A stretch of DNA of 10,972 nucleotides, taken from assembly GCA_002704185.1 (NCBI GenBank), contig PAFP01000041.1:6574-17545 (forward strand), in the 5' to 3' direction. The translations under genes and the position numbers were made by a program. Positions within the stretch are counted from its first letter, which is position 1; every line of letters begins with the position of its first letter. This stretch comes from Candidatus Pelagibacter sp. Its GTDB lineage: Bacteria; Pseudomonadota; Alphaproteobacteria; Pelagibacterales; Pelagibacteraceae. The notes below the pieces were generated by a model. The model ran no database searches. It saw only the letters and a program-made list of their open reading frames with translations, and was not told the origin of the DNA. Below, piece after piece: positions 1-5,578 of the stretch.

Positions 1-726
1 ATCATAATAAGACAAATATTTTTTATCAATCTGAGTATTATCGTAAGAAAATACTATCACGTTTTGAATAGAAGGAATTGATTTAGTTATAGTTTCAATA
101 TTATCTAATATATTTATTTTTTTTCCATTATAAAAATAATGGTCGCAAGTAATTAATATTTTTGGCTCAATTTGTTGAAATCTTTCAATCACACCTTGCG
201 GGCCAAAATCAGGAGAACAGCTTGACCAAATACAACCGTTTTTAGTTGAACCTAGAAAAGTTACAATAGTTTCTATTGTATTAGGTACGTAAGCTGCAAC
301 CACATCTCCTTTTTTTATATTTATTTTATTTAAATAATCTGAAAACTTGCAAACATTATTAAAGAGATTTTCCCAAGTTATAAAATCTTCAGCGCCATTC
401 TCTTTTAAACTGAATATAGCAATTTCTTTAGATTTAAACGAAATGAGATTTTCAGCAAAATTTAGTTTAGCATCTGGGAAAAATTTATTTTTATAAAATA
501 ACTTACTCTTATTTAAAATTCTGTTACCCTTATATCCTTTTATATTTGAAAAATCCCATACTTCTGACCAAAATAATTCATTATTTTCAATACTCCAATT
601 CCATAGAGATTTAAATTTTTTATAAAAGTTAAGATTAAATTTTTTTTCAATTTGTTTTGAAAACCTATTGATGTTGGAGCTATTAATTTTTATATCAGAA
701 GCTTTCCATAAATAATTTATGTTCAT
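1..726 (-). CDS. aacS: Acetoacetyl-CoA synthetase, N-terminal 242 residues (3' end beyond window)
   Basis: Predicted cytosolic enzyme of the acyl-adenylate-forming superfamily that makes acetoacetyl-CoA from acetoacetate, ATP and CoA, feeding ketone-body, polyhydroxybutyrate or leucine-derived carbon into central metabolism. I translated it by hand: the frame is open from the ATG at 726 to the window edge. An ACAS_N-like region comes first (NINRF, then LWNWS near residue 43), then PDAKLNFAENL near residues 84-94, and WSSCSPDFGPQGVIERF near residues 166-182, which is characteristic of acetoacetyl- rather than acetyl-CoA synthetases. The family is about 650 residues long, so the ATP-binding loop and catalytic lysine lie outside the window. 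Its ATG sits 2 nt after the truA stop with no clear ribosome site, suggesting translational coupling. A metabolic gene ending this informational operon is slightly odd. Family assignment is firm; the exact substrate is inferred. Confidence 0.9.
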   Translation of the reverse strand, partial: MNINYLWKASDIKINSSNINRFSKQIEKKFNLNFYKKFKSLWNWSIENNELFWSEVWDFSNIKGYKGNRILNKSKLFYKNKFFPDAKLNFAENLISFKSKEIAIFSLKENGAEDFITWENLFNNVCKFSDYLNKINIKKGDVVAAYVPNTIETIVTFLGSTKNGCIWSSCSPDFGPQGVIERFQQIEPKILITCDHYFYNGKKINILDNIETITKSIPSIQNVIVFSYDNTQIDKKYLSYYD

Positions 727-728
727 TA

Positions 729-1466
729 CTAATATTTTACTTTGAAGAGATATAAACCACAAGATGGAGCTATCGTCGGACAAATATTTCTATTCTTTTT
801 AACAATTGAATTTTTTAAGTCCTCAATATTCCACTTACCCTCACCCACATATTTTAAACCACCGACCATAGATCGCACTTGATGCTGAAGAAAAGATCTG
901 GACTTTACAACATAAATAATTTTTTTACTTGATTTCACTATTTTAGAATACTCAATAGTCCTTATGGGTGAACTTGCGTTGCAGGATTTTGACCTAAAAG
1001 TTGTAAAGTCGTGTTTTCCTAAAAAACACTCAGCAGCCATTTGCATTTTTTTGATGTTAAGTTTTTTCTTCACATGCCATGCTCTTCCTTTCATTAGTGA
1101 AAGAGAGGATTTTCTATTTATAATAATATAATGGTATGTTCTTAAAATTGCATTTTTTCTTGAATTAAAATTATTATTTACCTTTTGTACTTCGAGAATA
1201 CTAATATTTTTTTTATTTAAAAAATGGTTAGTTCCTTTCAAAATTTCAAAAGGCTGCAAAAGTCCTTCATAGTCAAAATGAAATACTTGTCCAATAGCGT
1301 GAACTCCGGTATCGGTTCTACCGGATCCAAATATTTTAGTTGTTTTTCTTGTAACTTTTTTTAAGGCTATTTCTATACTTTGCTGTATTGTATTTTTGTG
1401 TGGTTGGGATTGCCAACCATTAAATCTTTTACCATCATATTCAACGGTACATTTAAATCTTTTCAT
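729..1466 (-). CDS. truA: tRNA pseudouridine(38-40) synthase TruA
   Basis: Isomerises uridines 38-40 of the anticodon stem-loop in many tRNAs to pseudouridine. The protein has the TruA order: an N-terminal VEYDGKRFNGWQ strand, then GSGRTDTGVHAIGQVFHF with the catalytic Asp at about residue 52, a LRTYHYII strand, and a C-terminal region with FLQHQVRSMVGGLKYVGEGK. Length, 245 aa, is normal. The frame can be extended one codon to a TTG at 1469, but the ATG at 1466 begins MKRFKCTVEYDG as in the family, so I chose it. The start lies inside the end of fmt (14-bp overlap) and no strong Shine-Dalgarno is seen, so translation is probably coupled. It is the last housekeeping gene of the def-fmt-truA trio, followed 2 nt later by the acetoacetyl-CoA synthetase gene. 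Confidence 0.96.
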   Translation of the reverse strand: MKRFKCTVEYDGKRFNGWQSQPHKNTIQQSIEIALKKVTRKTTKIFGSGRTDTGVHAIGQVFHFDYEGLLQPFEILKGTNHFLNKKNISILEVQKVNNNFNSRKNAILRTYHYIIINRKSSLSLMKGRAWHVKKKLNIKKMQMAAECFLGKHDFTTFRSKSCNASSPIRTIEYSKIVKSSKKIIYVVKSRSFLQHQVRSMVGGLKYVGEGKWNIEDLKNSIVKKNRNICPTIAPSCGLYLFKVKY

Positions 1467-2358
1467 CAAATTTAAAGCCTAATATAAAATTATCTTTTTT
1501 AAGTATTTTTTTTCCACTCCTTTGTAGTTCCATTATCTCAACCGCTTTATCTTTGCATGATATTATTATTTTTTTTTTATCTATAATTATTCCTGGTTTA
1601 GGTGCTTTTAAATTAGAAACCTTGGCTGCATAAACTTTTATTTTTTCATTTTTGTAATCAAAATATGCTCCGGGCTTAGGATTGAGAGCATTAATTTTTA
1701 AAATAATATTTTCAGCACTGTTATTCCAATTAATTTTCTCGTCTACTTTCGTTATTTTTTTTGCATATGATACTCCAAATTTATCTTGTGGTTTGTAATT
1801 TGCATTTCCATCCAGGATATCTTTTATACAATCAATAATAATTTCAGATCCCAATTTTGATAGATCTTTTTCTAAATTTCCATATGTTAAATTTTTCGAT
1901 GAAATAGATTTGCTCATTAATATTGGTCCGCTATCTAATTTCTCTTCGATTTTCATAATCGTTATACCTGTGATATTTTCACCCGACATGATTGATCTTT
2001 GTATTGGTGCAGCACCTCTCCATTTTGGTAGCAAAGAGGCATGAATATTAATAAATCCTTTTTTTGAAAGAGCTAGTATTTTACTTGGTATTATTTGTCC
2101 ATATGCTACCACTATTGCCAGATCTATGTTTATTTTTTCTAAATAATTGTACTCATCTTCTATTTTATGGGGTGTTTTTATAATTAAATTATTTTGTTCT
2201 GCAAAAATTTGGACTGGGCATTTTAAATTTTTTTGTCCTCTATCTGCTTTTCTTGGAGGCTGAGAAATTACACATTTAATCTTAAAGTTTTTGTGTATTT
2301 CTCTTAAAGCCGGTACTGAGAATTCTGGTGTACCCATAAAAATTATATTTGTTGACAT
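1453..2358 (-). CDS. fmt: Methionyl-tRNA formyltransferase Fmt
   Basis: Transfers the formyl group of 10-formyltetrahydrofolate to initiator Met-tRNA in the cytosol. The N-terminal Rossmann-like formyltransferase domain begins IIFMGTPEFSVPAL; the folate/catalytic segment FINIHASLLPKWRGAAPIQ carries Asn104 and His106, and KLDSGPIL carries Asp142, the standard catalytic triad. The C-terminal OB-like domain starts at about residue 205 (YAKKITKVDEKINWN) and includes the LNPKPGAYF motif. At 301 aa it is slightly shorter than the usual 310-320, with a lean C-terminus. It starts 1 nt after the def stop and overlaps truA by 14 bp. Together with def it forms the formylation/deformylation pair, a very common arrangement. 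An A10 run encodes a Lys-rich stretch in the C-terminal domain (+ strand T10 near 1569-1578). Confidence 0.97.
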   Translation of the reverse strand: MSTNIIFMGTPEFSVPALREIHKNFKIKCVISQPPRKADRGQKNLKCPVQIFAEQNNLIIKTPHKIEDEYNYLEKINIDLAIVVAYGQIIPSKILALSKKGFINIHASLLPKWRGAAPIQRSIMSGENITGITIMKIEEKLDSGPILMSKSISSKNLTYGNLEKDLSKLGSEIIIDCIKDILDGNANYKPQDKFGVSYAKKITKVDEKINWNNSAENIILKINALNPKPGAYFDYKNEKIKVYAAKVSNLKAPKPGIIIDKKKIIISCKDKAVEIMELQRSGKKILKKDNFILGFKFDEKI

Positions 2359-2359
2359 G

Positions 2360-2863
2360 TTACTTAATATTTTTTTTCAGTTTTTTTTCAATAATATCAC
2401 GTTTAAGTTTTGATAAATGATCAATAAATAAAACACCATTACAATGATCTATTTCATGTTGAATGCACCTAGACAGTATTCCATCTGCGTCAATAGTTTT
2501 TTTAAATCCAGAGATATCTTCATATTCTATTTCACAAGTGTCATGTCTTTCTACTTCACCGTAGTATCCAGGTATTGACAAACACCCTTCCTCATTAGTT
2601 ACAGTTTTTTTGGACTTATTTATTATTTTTGGATTAATAAAAACAATTGGATTTTTTTTATTGTCATCTTTTGAAGTATCTATTACTACAATTCTACTTA
2701 AAATCCCTACTTGAACAGCAGCTAAACCTATTCCAGATGCATTATACATCGTATCCAGCATGTCTTGAATAAGATTTTTAACTGACTCATCTATATTTTT
2801 AACGGGTTTAGAAGATTTTCTAAGTATAACGTTTGGAGCTTTTACAATTTTTTTTAGAGGCAC
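2360..2863 (-). CDS. def: Peptide deformylase
   Basis: Removes the N-formyl group from nascent proteins at the ribosome exit. All three deformylase motifs are intact: GIGLAAVQ (residues 44-51), EGCLS (92-96, metal ligand Cys94), and QHEIDH (135-140, ligands His136 and His140 with catalytic Glu137). Length 167 aa is typical of the bacterial type I enzyme. The start is GTG at 2863, supported by an AAAGG ribosome site 6 nt upstream and by the family N-terminus (PLKKIVKAPNVILRKSSKPV). An overlapping ATG at 2865 is out of frame and stops after three codons. The gene begins 2 nt after the recR stop and is followed 1 nt later by fmt. The metal is usually Fe(II) in vivo; the sequence cannot show which one is used. 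Confidence 0.97.
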   Translation of the reverse strand: MPLKKIVKAPNVILRKSSKPVKNIDESVKNLIQDMLDTMYNASGIGLAAVQVGILSRIVVIDTSKDDNKKNPIVFINPKIINKSKKTVTNEEGCLSIPGYYGEVERHDTCEIEYEDISGFKKTIDADGILSRCIQHEIDHCNGVLFIDHLSKLKRDIIEKKLKKNIK

Positions 2864-2865
2864 AT

Positions 2866-3474
2866 TTAACCTTTATTATTAAACGAGTTTCTAAATTTAA
2901 AAGCCGAGAATAAAGTTCCATCATCAAGATATTCGATTTCTCCTCCAACAGGTAAACCGTGAGCAAGTTTAGTTATTTTTACATTAAGACTTTTTAAACT
3001 ATCATGAATGTAATGTGCGGTTGTTTGGCCCTCAATAGTTGCAGAGATAGCTAGGATTACTTCCCTAATTTTCTGTTTTTTAACTCTTTCTATTAATGAA
3101 TTTATTAGCAATTGCTCAGGATTAGATCCATTTAAAGCTGATAATGTACCTCCTAAGATATGATATTGCCCTTTAAATACGCTTGTGGACTCCATTGCCC
3201 ACATATCGGCGATATTTTCTACTACGCAAATTTGGTCGGAACTGTCATTAGAACATATACATTCGTCATTTTTAGATTTCAAATTTCCGCAGATATTACA
3301 TTTAATTATGTTTTCTTGAACTTTTATTATAGCTTGATGTAAAGGTATCATCAAATTTGATTTATTTTTAATTAAATGTAGCGCAAGTCTTCTTGCTGAT
3401 TTTGGGCCGATGCTAGGTAATCTTGATAAGAGCTGTATAAGATTTTCCAAATCAGGTTCTTTTAATTTCTTCAT
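2866..3474 (-). CDS. recR: Recombination mediator RecR
   Basis: RecR works with RecF/RecO to load RecA onto SSB-coated gaps. Domains in order: an N-terminal helix-hairpin-helix (RLPSIGPKSARRLALHL, about residues 18-34), a Cys cluster at 59-74, a Toprim domain starting at ICVVENIADMWAMES (about 82-96) with GQYHILGGTLSAL, EVILAISATIEGQTTAHYI and the C-terminal LAHGLPVGGEIEYLDDGTL, which resembles alphaproteobacterial RecR. Length 202 aa is normal. The zinc cluster is odd: Cys59, Cys62, Cys72 and Cys74, that is C-x2-C-x9-C-x-C instead of the usual C-x2-C-x8-C-x2-C. The gene starts 1 nt after the ebfC stop, without a purine-rich ribosome site. The dnaX-ebfC-recR order is a classic conserved cluster, so the call is secure despite the altered zinc motif. 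Confidence 0.96.
   Translation of the reverse strand: MKKLKEPDLENLIQLLSRLPSIGPKSARRLALHLIKNKSNLMIPLHQAIIKVQENIIKCNICGNLKSKNDECICSNDSSDQICVVENIADMWAMESTSVFKGQYHILGGTLSALNGSNPEQLLINSLIERVKKQKIREVILAISATIEGQTTAHYIHDSLKSLNVKITKLAHGLPVGGEIEYLDDGTLFSAFKFRNSFNNKG
2870..2874 (-). promoter_or_regulatory. Ribosome binding site deciding the GTG start of def
   Basis: The coding strand reads AAAGG, 6 nt before the GTG at 2863. It lies across the recR stop codon region, so ribosomes finishing recR can re-initiate on def. It supports GTG over the nearby out-of-frame ATG at 2865. Confidence 0.6.
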
Positions 3475-3475
3475 A

Positions 3476-3793
3476 TTAAAAAGGAAATTTCATACCTGGT
3501 GGCAATTTTAGATCACCTGTTAGCTTTGACATTTCTTCTTGTGTTTTAATTTCTACAGCTTTTTTTGCATTATTTACTGCAGCAATTATTAAATCATTAC
3601 GTATTTCTTTATCTTCATCAAAAACCTTATCATCAATCTTCAAGTTTACCAGTTCGTGGCTACCATTCATTACAGCAACAACTAGCCCACCACCTGATAC
3701 TCCCTCGGCTTGAACATCTTTTAGTTTTTCTTTGAAATGGTTAACTTTTTCCTGCATCTCTTGTGCTTGTTTAAGCATTTTGCCAAAATCCAT
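3476..3793 (-). CDS. ebfC: YbaB/EbfC family nucleoid-associated protein
   Basis: Small dimeric DNA-binding protein of the YbaB/EbfC family, usually encoded between dnaX and recR; its role in nucleoid organisation or repair is known only in outline. The 105-aa protein starts MDFGKMLKQAQEMQEKV, has the amphipathic helix that forms the dimer 'tweezer', the central GVSGGGLVVAVMNGSHELVNLKID strand region (split between residues about 31 and 54), and ends PPGMKFPF, the typical C-terminus. Its ATG overlaps the dnaX stop (TAATG) and is preceded by a very strong ribosome site, the best in this operon, suggesting it is made in excess over DnaX. There is no catalytic site to check. Identification is firm by sequence and position. 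Confidence 0.95.
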   Translation of the reverse strand: MDFGKMLKQAQEMQEKVNHFKEKLKDVQAEGVSGGGLVVAVMNGSHELVNLKIDDKVFDEDKEIRNDLIIAAVNNAKKAVEIKTQEEMSKLTGDLKLPPGMKFPF

Positions 3794-5421
3794 TATTTCT
3801 CCTCCTCTGAATTAGAATTAATAAATATTGCATCATCAAAAGTATCTAATATTTTTTTATAAGTGTTAGACTGTTTTAATTTATCTAAATCTTCTGAATT
3901 TTTTTTTGTTTTTTTTTCAAATATAGTTTGATGTCCTTCTAACTTATTAAAACTTATTATCCATCTTTTGCCTGTCCATATTTTTAATTTTTCAGTAAGA
4001 TTTTTTATAAAATTTTTGGATAATTTGTCGTTAAAAGAGATATCTATTTTACCTTGTCGGAAATTAACAATTTTCACATGTCTCTCAAGGTCAAATTTAA
4101 GTTCAACTTCTTTATTTTTATTTGCTATATCTATTAGATCTTCAAAATTATTAATTGTCGAAATAAAATTAACAATTTTATTTCCTTTTTTGGTCAATGT
4201 TTCTTTTTTTTCTTGAACTACATTTTTAATTTGTGTTTTTACTTTTAATTCATTTTGAATTTTGATTTCGTTTTCTAAGCTTCCATCACTTATAATCTTT
4301 TGAGGATCGGGCATATTTTTAAGTTTACATAATCTTATCATCAACATTTGAATTGCTATATAACTATCGGGAAACAATTTTAAGTCCTCAAATCCTTTAA
4401 TTAGATAATGCCATAATATTGATGTATAGGTTAAATCAATCATTGATGCCAACTCTTTAATTTTAGTTATGTCTTGTTCTGAGATAGATACGTCACTTGA
4501 TATATTTCCTATAGATTGTTCTCTGCTAATTAGGTAGACTTGTTCCAATAAACTCTCAAGAATTAATTTAGGATCTGATCCATAACTAAATATATCTTCT
4601 AGAATTTTAATTGAGCTATTATCATCTCCTAGTATAATTTTTTCAAGTAAACTAAGTATTTGTTCTTTATCTGCTAAGCCAAGCATTTTCCTTACATCCT
4701 CTGATCTGATTTGTTGGTCAGAATTATTCATTATATTTGCTTGATCCAAAATTGACAGCGCATCTCTTACTGATCCTTCAGAAGATTTGGATATTAATTG
4801 CAGTGTAGGTGAGTCTATTTTAATATTTTCAAGTTCAGAAATTTTATTCAAAAATTTTGCCATTTTGTCTATTCCAATTCTTTTTAAATCAAACCTATGA
4901 CATCTAGAAAGTATTGTGATTGGAATTTTTTTAATTTCAGTAGTAGCTAATATAAATTTTAGATGCTGTGGTGGTTCTTCTAATGTTTTTAAAAGGGCGT
5001 TAAATGCTTGTTTAGACAACATATGAGCTTCATCAATTATAAATACTTTATATTTTGCTACCGATGGATGATATTTTGAGGATTCTAATAAGTCTCTGAT
5101 ATCATCAACACCAGTCTTGGAAGCAGCATCCATTTCTAAAACATCAATATGCGAGGAGCTACTTATTTCATCGCAGCAACAATATGTTTCTGAATTATCT
5201 AATGTTCCATGTTCAAAATGCTTATTGCAATTAATTGCTTTTGCAATTATACGTGCAGTCGTAGTTTTACCAATTCCTCTAATACCAGTCAAAATATAGG
5301 CGTTATGGACCTTGTTTTTTCTCAGAGCGCTTTTTAAAGAAATCACCATTGTTTCCTGCCCTATTAATTCATCAAAATTTTTAGGTCTGTATTTTAATGG
5401 TAATATTATTTTTTTGTTCAT
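3793..5421 (-). CDS. dnaX: DNA polymerase III subunit gamma/tau DnaX
   Basis: ATPase of the clamp loader that opens the beta clamp; the tau form also couples polymerase and helicase. Start chosen at the ATG at 5421 (MNKKIILPLKYRPKNFDELIGQ); the in-frame ATG at 5460 lies inside the SRP RNA. AAA+ signatures: Walker A GIRGIGKT (46-53), Walker B FIIDEAH (127-133), sensor 1 ATTE (159-162) and the SRC arginine-finger motif (172-174). The collar domain ends near residue 370 (MLMIRLCKLKNMP), then a Lys-rich linker and a short tau-specific tail. Total 542 aa, shorter than the 643 of E. coli tau. Oddities: the zinc module has Cys65 then three adjacent Cys81-83 rather than four spaced ones; an A8 run covers codons 404-406 and paired A9 runs cover about 502-508. 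The end overlaps ebfC (TAATG). Confidence 0.97.
   Translation of the reverse strand: MNKKIILPLKYRPKNFDELIGQETMVISLKSALRKNKVHNAYILTGIRGIGKTTTARIIAKAINCNKHFEHGTLDNSETYCCCDEISSSSHIDVLEMDAASKTGVDDIRDLLESSKYHPSVAKYKVFIIDEAHMLSKQAFNALLKTLEEPPQHLKFILATTEIKKIPITILSRCHRFDLKRIGIDKMAKFLNKISELENIKIDSPTLQLISKSSEGSVRDALSILDQANIMNNSDQQIRSEDVRKMLGLADKEQILSLLEKIILGDDNSSIKILEDIFSYGSDPKLILESLLEQVYLISREQSIGNISSDVSISEQDITKIKELASMIDLTYTSILWHYLIKGFEDLKLFPDSYIAIQMLMIRLCKLKNMPDPQKIISDGSLENEIKIQNELKVKTQIKNVVQEKKETLTKKGNKIVNFISTINNFEDLIDIANKNKEVELKFDLERHVKIVNFRQGKIDISFNDKLSKNFIKNLTEKLKIWTGKRWIISFNKLEGHQTIFEKKTKKNSEDLDKLKQSNTYKKILDTFDDAIFINSNSEEEK
3799..3806 (-). promoter_or_regulatory. Strong Shine-Dalgarno for ebfC inside the dnaX 3' end
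   Basis: The coding strand reads AGGAGGAG, 5 nt before the ebfC ATG. The same bases form part of the last Glu codons of dnaX (C-terminus EEEK). It is much stronger than the ribosome sites of the neighbouring genes, most of which have none that I can see. Confidence 0.75.
3899..3917 (-). repeat. Tandem A9 tracts near the 3' end of dnaX
   Basis: On the coding strand there are two runs of nine A separated by a single C, encoding KKTKK at about residues 503-507 of DnaX. Runs of this length are known substrates for polymerase slippage. A gained A leads to a stop after about five codons and a lost A after about four. The tracts are seen directly; any function is inference. Confidence 0.5.
4161..4183 (-). 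repeat. Perfect 10-bp A/T inverted repeat inside dnaX
   Basis: The coding strand has AAATAAAATT, loop GTT, then AATTTTATTT, a perfect 10-bp inverted repeat with a 3-nt loop and only A-U pairs. It begins 20 nt downstream of the A8 tract at 4204-4211, and the stop codon reached after a -1 shift (4178-4180) lies in its first arm. It could be chance in such AT-rich DNA. Confidence 0.4.
4204..4211 (-). other. Candidate slippage/frameshift site (A8) in dnaX
   Basis: Codons 404-406 read GAA AAA AAA, so the heptamer A-AAA-AAA is in the phase required for a -1 shift, and the A8 run could also slip during transcription. A -1 shift (or one extra A) gives eight new residues, then TAA, about 414 aa. Losing one A gives a TGA after about 408 aa. 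Both products end just after the collar domain, like the gamma subunit produced by frameshifting in E. coli and by slippage in Thermus. No Shine-Dalgarno-like stimulator is seen upstream. Function is inferred. Confidence 0.4.
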
Positions 5422-5433
5422 ATAAAATTTTAC

Positions 5434-5528
5434 GGGGAACTGAATAACAACCTGAAACATTTACGTTACGGCTGCTTTCTTTCGAACCTGACCGGGTTAG
5501 CGTAACATCCACCTGCTACCAATCCCCC
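5434..5528 (-). ncRNA. ffs: Small signal recognition particle RNA (4.5S-like)
   Basis: RNA of the bacterial SRP, which with Ffh directs membrane proteins to the translocon. The coding strand holds the diagnostic domain IV: GGTCAGGTT, then C-GAAA-G, then AAAGCAGCC, matching the E. coli core with a GAAA instead of a GGAA tetraloop. A perfect 6-bp helix (GTTACG with CGTAAC) encloses this core. The ends close as ten consecutive pairs including G-U pairs (5' GGGGGATTGG near 5528 with the 3' segment ending TTCCCC at 5434), giving a 95-nt hairpin, the usual size for alphaproteobacterial SRP RNA. It sits 50 nt after pheA and 12 nt before the dnaX start, a common location. No terminator separates it from dnaX, so its 3' end probably needs processing. 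Ends are set by pairing and could be off by a few bases. Confidence 0.93.
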
Positions 5529-5536
5529 AATATAGG

Positions 5537-5568
5537 AATATATCAATTTAATTGCAGATCTACTACAA
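5537..5568 (-). promoter_or_regulatory. Possible promoter of ffs-dnaX
   Basis: In the short pheA-ffs gap the coding strand has TATATT 8 nt before the first G of the SRP RNA, a good -10 candidate. The best -35 match, TTGTAG, lies 20 nt further upstream, which is longer than ideal. A strong promoter would be expected for SRP RNA, but the match is only moderate. Confidence 0.3.
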
Positions 5569-5578
5569 AGATTTATAT

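Noticed and set aside
1467..1469. TTG start one codon upstream for truA.
   Set aside because: The adjacent ATG at 1466 begins the normal TruA N-terminus and no ribosome site favours the TTG.
2863..2865. ATG at 2865 as the def start.
   Set aside because: It is out of frame and reaches a stop after three codons; the GTG at 2863 has a ribosome site and is in the correct frame.
3160..5299. Plus-strand open frames of 60-82 codons opposite recR and dnaX.
   Set aside because: They lie wholly antisense to well-identified genes, show no family features and have no ribosome site or promoter of note.
5422..5460. Longer dnaX start at the in-frame ATG at 5460.
   Set aside because: These codons lie in the 3' arm of the SRP RNA hairpin, and the family N-terminus begins at the ATG at 5421.
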